This document shows positions 29,736 to 39,829 of a stretch of DNA of 64,000 bases, one piece after another; position 1 is the stretch's first letter; each line of letters begins with the position of its first letter. Source of the stretch: an uncultured Pelagibacteraceae bacterium (GTDB lineage: Bacteria; Pseudomonadota; Alphaproteobacteria; Pelagibacterales; Pelagibacteraceae); assembly GCA_902527635.1 (NCBI GenBank), contig CABZPS010000001.1, positions 1 through 64,000 of the forward strand, given 5' to 3'. Below the pieces are notes generated by a model. The model searched no databases, had not been told where the DNA came from, and saw nothing but the letters and a program-made list of their open reading frames with translations. A program made the translations under genes and the position numbers.

Positions 29736-31481
29736 TTAATAAAGTTTTTCTAAATCGTCTTTATATTTTTCTAAAATTTTTTTTCTTTTTAATTTCAAAG
29801 TTGGTGTTAACATTCCATTTTCAATTGTAAATTCTTCATTTATTAATTTAAATCTTTTTACTTTTTCTACTAGCGATAAATTTTTATTTAAATTTTCCAA
29901 ATAAATTTCAATTTCTTTTTTATTTTCATTACTTTCACTCACAATCAATGCAACCAGATATGTTTTTTTGTCTCCATATATAAAGCTTTGTTTAATTTTT
30001 TCATTTAAACATAACAAATTTTCAATTTTGGAAGGTGATATGTTGTCCCCACCAAGGTTGACAATTATTTCTTTTTTTCTATCTGTTATTTTTAAATTTC
30101 CCTCTTTTGTAATTTTACCTATGTCCCCTGTATGTAACCAGCCATCTTTAATTACTTCATCTGTTTCTTTCTTTTTATTCCAGTAGCCTAACATAATATT
30201 TTCGCCTTTAACTAGGATCTCACCATCCTCAGCAATTTTTACTTGATTAGTTTTAAAAGGGGGGCCCACCGTTTCAATCTTAATTTTTCCAGGAATATTA
30301 CAACTAACAACAGGGGAGGCTTCAGTTAATCCATATCCTTGTAAAGTTGGTAATCCTATAGAATTCAAAAATTCACCAATTTTTTGATCTAAAGCCCCCC
30401 CACCGGAAACAAAGGCCTTTAGTTTGCCACCAAATTGATTTTTAATTTTTCTTCTTACCAATTTTTCACAGAAAAAATTAATGAAATTTTCTCTAAAACT
30501 TAATTTACCTTTATTTAGTTTTTTGATCCCGAGTGAGATCGTAGATGAGATTAGCTTCTTTTTAAGACCCTTTTGTTTTGTGAAATTCATATAAATTTTA
30601 CTATATAGATTTTGATAAAATCTAGGAACTGCTGTCATTATTGTTGGTTTTGCAACCGACATATTGGATAATAATTTTTCCAGACTTTCAGCATAATAAA
30701 CTTTTGCTCCAAGTGAAATTTGAACAAATTGAACTGCATGTTCATATGAATGAGATAATGGTAACCACGTTAGAAAAACTGGTTTTTCATTTTTAAATAA
30801 AGGTACTAAAATATCTAATGCTCCCTCGCAATTGGATAAAATTCCTCCATGACTCAACATCACTCCTTTTGGATTTCCAGTTGTTCCAGAAGTATAAATA
30901 ATACAAGCAAGATTATTTCTTTTTAGATTGGTGTTTATAGAATGTTTAATTTTAAAGTTCTGATCAATCATTACAGTTTGCCAATCAGTAAAAATTTTTT
31001 GAAAAAAATCCAATTTTTCATCAAAGCTATCTATAGAAATAACTTTAATGTCTTTTGTTAAATATTTTTTAATTTTATCAAATTGTTCTTGAGTAGAAAC
31101 AATACAAACTTTTGGCATACAATCTTTAATTATATATTCATAATCCTTGTCAGAATAAGTAGTAAATAAAGGTACAGTCACTCCACCAGCATTCATAATT
31201 GATAAATCAGAAATTAGCCACTCCGGTCGATTTTCTGAAAGTAACAAACACCTGTCTCCTCTAGATATTATTTTTTTTAAATATGTAGTTAATATTCTAA
31301 TTTGTCCATCAACTACTCTCCATGAATAATTAGTAGGTTGTCTTAATTCTGGTAACTCATGTTCCTTTGGTTTTAAATTTGTCAAAAACGCAGACTCATT
31401 CATACTAAATTTTTTTGGTATATTTTTTTCAGAATTTCTAAAAAAAAGTTCTACAAGACTATTGATATTTTTTAATTCCAT
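29736..31481 (-). CDS. Long-chain acyl-CoA synthetase (AMP-binding)
   Basis: YTSGTTGNPKGVMLSH, GYGLTEASPVVSCN, HTGDIG. Confidence 0.92.
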   Translation of the reverse strand: MELKNINSLVELFFRNSEKNIPKKFSMNESAFLTNLKPKEHELPELRQPTNYSWRVVDGQIRILTTYLKKIISRGDRCLLLSENRPEWLISDLSIMNAGGVTVPLFTTYSDKDYEYIIKDCMPKVCIVSTQEQFDKIKKYLTKDIKVISIDSFDEKLDFFQKIFTDWQTVMIDQNFKIKHSINTNLKRNNLACIIYTSGTTGNPKGVMLSHGGILSNCEGALDILVPLFKNEKPVFLTWLPLSHSYEHAVQFVQISLGAKVYYAESLEKLLSNMSVAKPTIMTAVPRFYQNLYSKIYMNFTKQKGLKKKLISSTISLGIKKLNKGKLSFRENFINFFCEKLVRRKIKNQFGGKLKAFVSGGGALDQKIGEFLNSIGLPTLQGYGLTEASPVVSCNIPGKIKIETVGPPFKTNQVKIAEDGEILVKGENIMLGYWNKKKETDEVIKDGWLHTGDIGKITKEGNLKITDRKKEIIVNLGGDNISPSKIENLLCLNEKIKQSFIYGDKKTYLVALIVSESNENKKEIEIYLENLNKNLSLVEKVKRFKLINEEFTIENGMLTPTLKLKRKKILEKYKDDLEKLY

Positions 31482-31488
31482 AAAAAAA

Positions 31489-31573
31489 TGGTGGGCGAAG
31501 AGAGAATCGAACTCTCACTTCTTACGAAACACGATTTTGAGTCGTGCGCGTCTACCGGTTCCGCCATTCGCCC
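31489..31573 (-). tRNA. tRNA-Leu(CAA)
   Basis: GGGCGAA/TTCGCCC acceptor, CACGA-CTCAAAA-TCGTG anticodon arm, long variable arm, encoded CCA. Confidence 0.94.
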
Positions 31574-31632
31574 ATAATTGTTTAATAATTTATTAAATAG
31601 TATAAGAACTAAAATTATATTAAAACCAAAAA

Positions 31633-32238
31633 ATGTTTAACAATCTTTATAAAAAATGTTTAGATTTAGCAGCACACAAAAGTTCAAAGTACTACTTAGC
31701 AATTGTATCTTTTGTTGAAAGTTCTTTTTTTCCTATTCCTCCTGACGTTATGATTATACCAATGGTAATATCCAAAAAGAGTGATTTTATCAAAATCTTT
31801 CTAATATCTACGATTTTTTCTGTATTGGGTGGTATGTTAGGCTATTTAATTGGAGCTTTCTTTTTTGATTTTGGATCACAAATTTTGAATTTTTATGGAT
31901 ATGAAAATAAATTATCTAATATCAAAGAAAATTTAGTTAACAGTGATGGTTTTTATGCCTGGCTAGGTATACTTTTTTTAGCAGGATTTACACCTCTTCC
32001 CTATAAAGTTTTTACCATTGCAAGTGGCTTAATAAATTTTAATTTTTTTATATTCATCGTTATTAGTTTGGTTTCAAGAGGGTTAAGATTTTTTATAGTC
32101 TCATACCTCTCTTATAAGTTTGGGAACCTATTTACTGAATTTATGGAAAAGTACGGGTCAAAATGGTTTACAATAATTGGATTATTAATTGTTATAGTTG
32201 GCTTATTGATTTATCTAATTATAAAATTTTATGTTTGA
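31633..32238 (+). CDS. YqaA/DedA-family (VTT domain) membrane protein
   Basis: VESSFFPIPPDVMIIPMV, GMLGYLIGAFFFD, FTPLPYKVFTIASG. Confidence 0.88.
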   Translation: MFNNLYKKCLDLAAHKSSKYYLAIVSFVESSFFPIPPDVMIIPMVISKKSDFIKIFLISTIFSVLGGMLGYLIGAFFFDFGSQILNFYGYENKLSNIKENLVNSDGFYAWLGILFLAGFTPLPYKVFTIASGLINFNFFIFIVISLVSRGLRFFIVSYLSYKFGNLFTEFMEKYGSKWFTIIGLLIVIVGLLIYLIIKFYV

Positions 32239-32716
32239 TTTAAAAAATGAATTCTATCTAAAAATTATTTTAATTATTAGCTTTACTGCATTAATTTTTG
32301 CCTATTTCGTAGAACATATTTTGGGTCATCAACCATGTAATTTATGCATTATTGAAAGAATTCCTTATGGGATAAGTATAATCTTAATTGCAATAATTTT
32401 AATCATAAAGAAAAATCAAAAATTTTTAACTTTGATGTTAATTCTTACCTTTGTCTTTTCGTTTACAATTTCTGTTTACCATTATGGAATTGAACAAGGT
32501 TTTTTTGAGGAATCAACCGTATGTAATGTGAGAAATTTTACAGAAAATATGACTAAAGAAGATTTACTTAAAGAGTTGAGTAAAAAAACCATAAGCTGTA
32601 AAGATGTGACATTTAAGATTTTAGGACTATCACTAACAAGTATAAATGTTGTAATAAGTTTATTATTTATTATAACATTTATAAAAATTTTTATTAAATA
32701 TGAAAAAAACAAGTAA
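32231..32716 (+). CDS. dsbB: Disulfide bond formation protein B
   Basis: HILGHQPCNLCIIERIPYGISI CxxC loop, four TMs, second periplasmic cysteine pair. Confidence 0.88.
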   Translation: MFDLKNEFYLKIILIISFTALIFAYFVEHILGHQPCNLCIIERIPYGISIILIAIILIIKKNQKFLTLMLILTFVFSFTISVYHYGIEQGFFEESTVCNVRNFTENMTKEDLLKELSKKTISCKDVTFKILGLSLTSINVVISLLFIITFIKIFIKYEKNK

Positions 32717-33230
32717 TAAAGTTGAAGAATTTATAAGAGTTGATCATGCAGGTGAAAGAGGGGCTGTCAAAATTTATGAAGGCCAGCTGTTGGCTTTAAA
32801 TACAATTGTTAAGAATGAGAAACTAAAAAAGACAATTGAAGACATGAAAGAACATGAGATAGAACATTGTCAATTTTTTGAAAATGAAATAAAAAAAAGA
32901 AATATTAAACCTACCAAATTTTTACCTTTATGGGACTTATTAGGTGTGGGTTTAGGATTTGGATCAACCATACTGGGTAAAAAAGCGGCAATGTTGTGTA
33001 CTGCATCAGTTGAAGAAGTAATTGATAAACATTATTTAGATCAAATTAATCAATTAGGTCCAGAAGAAAAAGAGTTAAAAAAAAAAATAACTAAATTTAG
33101 ACAAGATGAGCTAGATCACAAAGATATAGCTTATGAAGAAGGTGCTTCAAAAAAAGGATTTTATTCAATCATGGATAAAATAATTAAAACTGGCTCAAAA
33201 ATAGCAATTCGTATTTCAGAAAAAGTTTAA
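32700..33230 (+). CDS. coq7: Demethoxyubiquinone hydroxylase (COQ7)
   Basis: RVDHAGERGAVKIYEGQ, EHEIEHCQFF, EEVIDKHYLDQ, RQDELDHKD diiron motifs. Confidence 0.95.
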   Translation: MKKTSNKVEEFIRVDHAGERGAVKIYEGQLLALNTIVKNEKLKKTIEDMKEHEIEHCQFFENEIKKRNIKPTKFLPLWDLLGVGLGFGSTILGKKAAMLCTASVEEVIDKHYLDQINQLGPEEKELKKKITKFRQDELDHKDIAYEEGASKKGFYSIMDKIIKTGSKIAIRISEKV

Positions 33231-33233
33231 ATC

Positions 33234-33803
33234 TTAAGCTTCAAGCTCAACATCCCAATACAAATAATCCATCCAGCTTTTATGAAGATAATTAGGAGGA
33301 AAATTCTTTCCGTTTCGATGAAGATCTTCTGTGGAAGGTTGATAAGGATACTGACTTAATTTCATTCCTGATGTTTTTAATAGTTTTCCACCTTTTTTCA
33401 CATTACATTCAGAACATGCTGTAACAACATTATCCCAGTTAGTTTCCCCTCCTTTTGATCTTGGTAACAAATGATCAAAAGTTAACTCCTCATCACTTCC
33501 GCAATATTGACAAGAAAATTTATCTCTCAAAAAAACGTTAAATCTTGTGAAGCTTGGTTTAGATTGTGGCACAATATAATTTTTTAAAGCAATGACACTT
33601 GGTAGCTGCATATTAAATGATGGACTTCTAATAATTCTGTCATAACTACTTACAATTATGACTCTATCTAAGAAAACTGATTTAACAGTATCTTGCCAGG
33701 ACCATAAAGATAAAGGATAGTAACTTAGTGGTCTGTAATCTGCATTAAGAACTAATGCAGGGCATTTTTCCAAAGAAACATTCTGTTCAACAAAATTATT
33801 CAT
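33234..33803 (-). CDS. HNH endonuclease
   Basis: CQYCGSDEELTFDHLLPRSKGGETNWDNVVTACSECNVKKGGK. Confidence 0.92.
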   Translation of the reverse strand: MNNFVEQNVSLEKCPALVLNADYRPLSYYPLSLWSWQDTVKSVFLDRVIIVSSYDRIIRSPSFNMQLPSVIALKNYIVPQSKPSFTRFNVFLRDKFSCQYCGSDEELTFDHLLPRSKGGETNWDNVVTACSECNVKKGGKLLKTSGMKLSQYPYQPSTEDLHRNGKNFPPNYLHKSWMDYLYWDVELEA

Positions 33804-33841
33804 TAGTTAATTTTAGCTTAATTAAAAAATAATTTCAATAA

Positions 33842-34501
33842 TTAGAGATTATTAAAATTTTTTTTAATAAAATTTAATCCTATGCTTGAAGCTTCAACTG
33901 GGATATGATGTCCACAATTTTTTATAAGTCTTGTTTCAATATTAACAGCATTCCTGATAAAGAAATCCTTAGCTTCAAGCAAAAAGTTAGGTGTGACTAT
34001 TTCATCTGTGTCACCATGAATCATTAAAATATCTGCATCTACATTTTTTCTTTGAGCCAGATATTCTTGATTGATTATTTTACCAGAAAAACCTACCACA
34101 CAGCTGTATCTTTGATCAGAAATTAATCCTAGATTTAATGACATCATACATCCTTGACTAAAACCTGATAAACAAATCTTATCATTTGGCAAACTATATT
34201 CATTTTTAATTTCACTTATAAATTTATTTAATTTAGTTTCTGCTCTTTTTGATTCATTTAAAATATATTCTGGATCATCTCTTGATAAATCAAACCATTG
34301 ATAACCTGAAGGATTGATTTTACATTTTTCGTGTCCGTTTGGACAAATAAAAATTGTATTAGGTAAATGACGTTTCCAACCTAATGATAACATGCTAATA
34401 TCTTTACCATCACCCCCATATCCATGGAGTAAAATTATTGCATTCTCAATTTGTAATCCATTTTCAGGTTTCAATATTGTTGAATCAAGACAAAATGTCA
34501 T
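33842..34501 (-). CDS. Phospholipase/carboxylesterase (alpha/beta hydrolase)
   Basis: ILLHGYGGDG, LSGFSQGCMMSL, HGDTDEIV, CGHHIP. Confidence 0.9.
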   Translation of the reverse strand: MTFCLDSTILKPENGLQIENAIILLHGYGGDGKDISMLSLGWKRHLPNTIFICPNGHEKCKINPSGYQWFDLSRDDPEYILNESKRAETKLNKFISEIKNEYSLPNDKICLSGFSQGCMMSLNLGLISDQRYSCVVGFSGKIINQEYLAQRKNVDADILMIHGDTDEIVTPNFLLEAKDFFIRNAVNIETRLIKNCGHHIPVEASSIGLNFIKKNFNNL

Positions 34502-34547
34502 AGTTTATAATTAATGTTTTTTTTTAAAAACACCCTACAATAAGAAA

Positions 34548-34751
34548 ATGATTTCTGGAATAATTTTAAAAGTTTTATCTATAGCACTATTAATTATTGT
34601 AGGAATAGTACTTATACTTGGAATTGGAACTTTATTTAAAGGTGGAGAGACTAGTAAAAAATATTCAAATAAGTTAATGCAGTTGAGGGTAGTATTACAA
34701 TTTATAGCTATTATCGTATTAGTGGGATTTGCATATTTCTTTAAAAATTAA
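34548..34751 (+). CDS. HIG1-domain small membrane protein
   Basis: 67 aa, two TMs with KGGETSKKYSNKLMQLRVVLQ loop typical of HIG1 proteins. Confidence 0.75.
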   Translation: MISGIILKVLSIALLIIVGIVLILGIGTLFKGGETSKKYSNKLMQLRVVLQFIAIIVLVGFAYFFKN

Positions 34752-35257
34752 TTGTAATTTTTTAGCCATTGAATAAATTTTTGTTCATTGAAGTCTATCG
34801 AACCAATAATCCTTGCAAACTCCTTTCCATCCTTATTTAGTAATATGGAAGTTGGAATCCCTCTTAACCCAAACTTTTTTGTTAAATTAATATTTTCATC
34901 AAAATATAAATCTAAATTTTTTATATCTAAATCATCAAAAAATTTTTTAGCTTTCTTAATATTATCTTGTCCAACATTTACAGGAAAAATTTTAAGATTA
35001 TTTAAATCTTTATTTGATTTCAATAAATCTAATGATGGCATTTCTTCTTTGCATGGAGCGCACCAAGTTGCCCAAAAATTTAGTAATAAAATATTTCCAT
35101 TGTAATTACTTAAATTTAATTGATTATTTTGATCATCTAAGAAGGTTAAATTTGTATATTCTTTTAATTCTTTATTAATTATAAGGTTTTTAATATTTGG
35201 GGTTTCGTTTGCAAAAGTATTTGAAATTAAAAATATAAATATTACTAAAAATCTCAT
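34748..35257 (-). CDS. TlpA-like periplasmic thioredoxin
   Basis: Signal peptide, NFWATWCAPCKEEMPSL. Confidence 0.92.
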   Translation of the reverse strand: MRFLVIFIFLISNTFANETPNIKNLIINKELKEYTNLTFLDDQNNQLNLSNYNGNILLLNFWATWCAPCKEEMPSLDLLKSNKDLNNLKIFPVNVGQDNIKKAKKFFDDLDIKNLDLYFDENINLTKKFGLRGIPTSILLNKDGKEFARIIGSIDFNEQKFIQWLKNYN

Positions 35258-35281
35258 ATTAAAAAGGTATAAATATTTATC

Positions 35282-36673
35282 ATGGTAAAAAATAAAAACA
35301 ATAAGGCAATTTGGAACAGCCGAATAAAAACAAAAACGTCTGTTCTCTACAAAAGATATGGGAGCTCAATTAACATTGATAAGAAACTTTTTAAAGAAGA
35401 TATAATCGCATCTATCGCTCACGTAGAAATGCTTTTTAAACAAAAAATTATTTCTTTTAAAATTAAAAATAAAATTATCTATGGCCTTAATAAAATTGAA
35501 AAAGAGATTCTGAATAATAAATTTGAATTTAATAAAGAATTTGAGGACATTCATATGAACATAGAAAAAAGACTCATGCAATTGATAGGTGACGATGCAG
35601 GCTACATTCATACGGCTAGATCAAGAAATGATCAAGTTATTACAGATTTAAAGATATGGATGAAATCAGCAACTCAAAATATAGACTTAAATTTAAAAAA
35701 ATTGATTAAAACCAATCTTAAGATTGCAGAAAAAAATATTAAAACTATTATGCCAGGTTTCACTCACCTAAAAAACGCTCAAGCTTTATCTTTAGGTCAT
35801 TACTTATTGTCTCATGTTGAAATGTTTAATAGAGATAGAAAAAGATTTTTAAATAATTTGGAAAGTCTTAATGAAAATCCTCTTGGTGTGTGTGCATTAA
35901 CGGGAACTTCTTTCAATATAGATAGAAAACTTACAACAAAAAAATTAGGTTTTAAAAGTCCTACTAACAATTCTGTAGATACTATATCAGACAGAGATTT
36001 TGTTATAGACTTTTTATATAGTTGTTCTGTATGCGCGATGCATATATCCAGAATAGCGGAGGAATTAATAATTTGGAACTCTGATGCTTTTAATTTAATA
36101 AATTTATCAGACAAGGTTGTAACTGGATCTTCCATTATGCCTCAAAAAAAAAATCCGGATATGCTAGAATTTTTGAGAGGAAAGACGGGAGGAGTATACG
36201 GCAATTTATTTTCAATGTTAACTGTGCTTAAAGGTTTGCCGTTATCTTATTATAAAGATCTTCAGGAAGATAAAGAGATAATTTTTAAAACTAATGATAC
36301 TTTAAATAATTGTTTGAAGATTCTTGATGAAATTTTAAATAATTTCAGTCCTAATAAAAAAAGAATGTTAGAGCTGGCCAGCAGTGGTTATATTACTGCG
36401 ACCGATTTAGCTGACTATATTGTTAAAAATCATTCTAAATCTTTCAGAGAAGCTTATCAAAAAACAGCCGCTATAATAAATATGGCTGAGAAAAGAAAAA
36501 AAAAACTTGATGAGTTAACATTATATGATTTAAAAAAAATCGAACCAAATTTGACAAAAGATGTTCTAAAAGTATTCAATTTAAATAATTCTGTAAATTC
36601 AAAGAAATCATATGGAGGAACTGCTTTTGATAATATTAAAAAAATGATAATAAAATATAAGAAACAATTATGA
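35282..36673 (+). CDS. argH: Argininosuccinate lyase
   Basis: HTARSRNDQV, GSSIMPQKKNPD signature. Confidence 0.97.
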   Translation: MVKNKNNKAIWNSRIKTKTSVLYKRYGSSINIDKKLFKEDIIASIAHVEMLFKQKIISFKIKNKIIYGLNKIEKEILNNKFEFNKEFEDIHMNIEKRLMQLIGDDAGYIHTARSRNDQVITDLKIWMKSATQNIDLNLKKLIKTNLKIAEKNIKTIMPGFTHLKNAQALSLGHYLLSHVEMFNRDRKRFLNNLESLNENPLGVCALTGTSFNIDRKLTTKKLGFKSPTNNSVDTISDRDFVIDFLYSCSVCAMHISRIAEELIIWNSDAFNLINLSDKVVTGSSIMPQKKNPDMLEFLRGKTGGVYGNLFSMLTVLKGLPLSYYKDLQEDKEIIFKTNDTLNNCLKILDEILNNFSPNKKRMLELASSGYITATDLADYIVKNHSKSFREAYQKTAAIINMAEKRKKKLDELTLYDLKKIEPNLTKDVLKVFNLNNSVNSKKSYGGTAFDNIKKMIIKYKKQL

Positions 36674-36795
36674 CGAAAAAATTTTATCTTTTATTAATTA
36701 TTTGCTTGCTAGTAATGTCTTGTGGAAAAAGAGGAGATCCTACTTATAAAGAACCAACTTCCAGAATACCTTATTATGTTACAAAATATTCATGA
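36670..36795 (+). CDS. LptM-like small lipoprotein, 41 aa (MTKKFYLLLIICLLVMSCGKRGDPTYKEPTSRIPYYVTKYS)
   Basis: Not in ORF track. Lipobox VMSC-GKRGDP; 4-nt overlaps with argH and lysA; a short lipoprotein between argH and lysA is a familiar proteobacterial arrangement. Confidence 0.85.
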   Translation: MTKKFYLLLIICLLVMSCGKRGDPTYKEPTSRIPYYVTKYS

Positions 36796-38006
36796 GATAT
36801 GTAAATAAAAATTTTTTTGTTGACGGTATTAAAGCATCTTATTTAGCCAAGAAATTTGGAACCCCACTTTATTGTTACTCATTGAAAAGGCTAGAGAATA
36901 ATATTATAAATTTAAAAAAGAATTTTAAAAAAATTGACCCAATTATATGTTTCTCTGTAAAATCTAATCCCAATACAAGTCTGTTAAGCGAAATTAGCAA
37001 ACAAGGTTTGGGAGCTGATGTTGTTTCAATTGGCGAACTAATGAAAGCCCTTAAGGCTGGTATTAAGCCAAAAAATATTGTTTTTTCAGGAGTTGGTAAA
37101 ACTCAAGTTGAAATTGAATATGCAATAAAAAAAAAAATTTTACTTATAAATGCAGAGTCTAAAAATGAAATTTTACTAATAGAAAAAATTGCTAGGAAGC
37201 ACAAAACTAAAGTTAATATAGGCATAAGATTAAATCCAAATACTGACGCAAGAACTTTGAGCCAAATATCAACAGGAAAAAAAGAAAATAAATTTGGAGT
37301 TTCCGACAAAGTATTCCTGACACTTGTTAAATATGTGAAAAAATCTAAAAATTTAAATTTGAAATGCTTGAGTGTCCACATAGGAAGTCAAATCTTAGAC
37401 TCTAAACCGTATGAAAAAATGCTGAAGATACTTGATAAAATTATAAAAAAAACCAAGTTCAATTTTGAATATATTGATTTAGGCGGTGGAATGGGAATTA
37501 GATACAATGATGAGAAGAAAACTTTAAATCTAGATAAATATTCTAATAGTATAAAAAAATTTTTAAAAAAAAATAAATCTAAAATTATAATAGAACCAGG
37601 TAGATCTATAATTGGTAATACAGGCGTTTTAATATCAAAAGTAATTTACAATAAAGAAGGATACAAAAAAAATTTTATAATATTAGATGCGGCTATGAAT
37701 GATCTTATGCGGCCAGCCTTATATAACGCAAAACATCAGATTAAACCAGTTATAAAAAATAATGGCTATGCAAATAATGTTTATGAGTTTGTTGGTCCAA
37801 TTTGTGAGAGCACTGATAAATTTGGGTCATACAGAAAATTTCAAAAATTAAAAGAGGGCGATTTAATCATAATTTGCGATGTTGGAGCTTATGGGATATC
37901 CTTAAGCTCAAATTATAATTTAAGACCCAAGCCAGCAGAAATATTAATTAAAAGATCAAAAGCTAGTGTGATCTCAAGAAGGCAGAAACTTATTGAAATA
38001 ATATAA
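36792..38006 (+). CDS. lysA: Diaminopimelate decarboxylase
   Basis: SVKSNPN PLP lysine region, HIGSQI, GGGMGI, EPGRS. Confidence 0.96.
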   Translation: MRYVNKNFFVDGIKASYLAKKFGTPLYCYSLKRLENNIINLKKNFKKIDPIICFSVKSNPNTSLLSEISKQGLGADVVSIGELMKALKAGIKPKNIVFSGVGKTQVEIEYAIKKKILLINAESKNEILLIEKIARKHKTKVNIGIRLNPNTDARTLSQISTGKKENKFGVSDKVFLTLVKYVKKSKNLNLKCLSVHIGSQILDSKPYEKMLKILDKIIKKTKFNFEYIDLGGGMGIRYNDEKKTLNLDKYSNSIKKFLKKNKSKIIIEPGRSIIGNTGVLISKVIYNKEGYKKNFIILDAAMNDLMRPALYNAKHQIKPVIKNNGYANNVYEFVGPICESTDKFGSYRKFQKLKEGDLIIICDVGAYGISLSSNYNLRPKPAEILIKRSKASVISRRQKLIEII

Positions 38007-38018
38007 AGTTATCTGAAT

Positions 38019-38720
38019 ATGATAAGAAACTTTTTATTTTCATTTTTATTTTTTTTAGGAATTATTTTCATATCAATAATTTTTTTACCCTCACTTTTTT
38101 TACCACAAAAAATTTCTTTATTTGGTGGGAAACTTATGGGTTTTTGGTCTCAATATTGTCTGAAAATCATTCTATCAACCAAGATAGTTATTAAAGGAAA
38201 AGATAATATGGTAAGTAATAAAAAATTTTTTATTGCTTGTTCGCATCAATCAATGTTTGAAACTTTTTTCCTTCAAACGGTTTTTAATTCTCCAGTTTTT
38301 ATTTTGAAAAAGGAACTTATTAAGATACCTGTTTTTGGATGGTATTTAAAAAAGATAGGCTCTATCTCAATAAAACGAGATAAGATTACAAAAGAAAATC
38401 TCAATTTTTTTGAAGATATTTCAGAAATAATCCAAAATTCTGAGAGACCAATAGTTATTTTTCCACAGGGGACAAGAGTATTACCTGATGATCGACCGCC
38501 CTTTAAAAAAGGAGCATCACGAATTTATGAAAAATTAAATATTTTCTGTCAACCAATTGCAATCAATTCAGGTTATGTATGGCCTAAAAACGGTATTAAA
38601 AAAACTAATAAAGTAATCACTATATCTATACTTGAGCCAATTAAACCTGGATTACAAAAAGAGGAATTTTTACAATTGCTTGAAAAAAAAATTTATGATG
38701 AGCTAGACTTAGTTTGTTAA
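38019..38720 (+). CDS. plsC: 1-acyl-sn-glycerol-3-phosphate acyltransferase
   Basis: HQSMFET (HX4-5E-like box) and FPQGTR. Confidence 0.92.
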   Translation: MIRNFLFSFLFFLGIIFISIIFLPSLFLPQKISLFGGKLMGFWSQYCLKIILSTKIVIKGKDNMVSNKKFFIACSHQSMFETFFLQTVFNSPVFILKKELIKIPVFGWYLKKIGSISIKRDKITKENLNFFEDISEIIQNSERPIVIFPQGTRVLPDDRPPFKKGASRIYEKLNIFCQPIAINSGYVWPKNGIKKTNKVITISILEPIKPGLQKEEFLQLLEKKIYDELDLVC

Positions 38721-39829
38721 CCTTTCATTGGCATTATAATAAAAATACTATCAAAATCACTAGGATCTTTAATTAAAACAGGTGAACCAGTATCATTAAA
38801 GTGTAATTCAATTATCTCTCCCTCAAGCTGCGATGCTACATCTATCAAGTACCTTGAGTTAAAACTAATTTCTAAATCATGATCAAATTTTATCACTAAT
38901 GTTTCGTTACCATCACCACTATTAGTATTGTTAACTGATAAATTCAGTGTATCTTTTGATAAATTGAATTTTACACCATCTTTTTTATCAAGAGACACAG
39001 ATGCAACTCTATCAACAGAGTTTAGAAATAATTTTAAATCAATTTCTAATTTTTTTTGATTATTTTTGGGGATTACTTGTATATAATTTGGGAATTTGCC
39101 ATCGATAAGCTTTGAAATAAGAATACTATTGCTTAATTCAAATTTAATTTTTGATTTCATATTTGAAATTTTTACTTCACCATCATAATTATCTAGAATA
39201 GTGCATAACTGAAAAATAGTTTTTTTAGGTAAAATAATAGGCTCAAAGTCTATTTGTTTTTCTAATCTTATTTTAGAAATAGACATTCTATGACTATCAG
39301 TTGCAACTGCGGTTAAATATTTTTTTTCATCAACCTCGGTTTGATGAAGATATATTCCACTTAAATAGTGTCTTGTTTCATCATTTGAAACTGAAAACTT
39401 ACATTTATTTAATAACTTGAGAAATTGTTTCGATTTTATTGAAAATTCGTTATGATTAAAGTTTTCATCTGTGGCAGGATATTCAGAGTGACTTATACAA
39501 TTAAGATTAAAAATAGATTTATCCGATTCTAGGTGGAGTTTATTTTTATCATTTAGAGTTAAGTTTATTTTTTTTCCAGATGAAATTTTTCTCACTATAT
39601 CATACATAATTGATGAGGTAGTAGTAGTTTTGCCTTCCTCAACTACCTCAATGTTATTAATATGATGAATAAAAATTAGGTCTAAGTCAGTCGCAGTCAA
39701 AATTAATTTTGAGTTATGTGCGCTTAAAAGAATATTAGATAAAATTGGTAATGTACTTCTTTTTTCAATAACTCCTTGGCAATAATTTAACGCTTGTTGT
39801 AAATCCTGTTGGTTTACACTAAATTTCAT
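38717..39829 (-). CDS. dnaN: DNA polymerase III beta subunit
   Basis: MKFSVNQQDLQQALNYCQGVIEKRSTLPILSNILL ... VLIKDPSDFDSIFIIMPMKG. Confidence 0.96.
   Translation of the reverse strand: MKFSVNQQDLQQALNYCQGVIEKRSTLPILSNILLSAHNSKLILTATDLDLIFIHHINNIEVVEEGKTTTTSSIMYDIVRKISSGKKINLTLNDKNKLHLESDKSIFNLNCISHSEYPATDENFNHNEFSIKSKQFLKLLNKCKFSVSNDETRHYLSGIYLHQTEVDEKKYLTAVATDSHRMSISKIRLEKQIDFEPIILPKKTIFQLCTILDNYDGEVKISNMKSKIKFELSNSILISKLIDGKFPNYIQVIPKNNQKKLEIDLKLFLNSVDRVASVSLDKKDGVKFNLSKDTLNLSVNNTNSGDGNETLVIKFDHDLEISFNSRYLIDVASQLEGEIIELHFNDTGSPVLIKDPSDFDSIFIIMPMKG

Noticed and set aside
29683-29739. 18-codon plus-strand ORF MYKKVNVYALNNQIFYFN before the acyl-CoA ligase stop
   Set aside because: Too short, no SD, in AT-rich spacer where such ORFs occur by chance.
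31489-31573. tRNA-Leu as a possible integration site for a mobile island
   Set aside because: No integrase, direct repeat of the tRNA 3' end or foreign-looking genes nearby.
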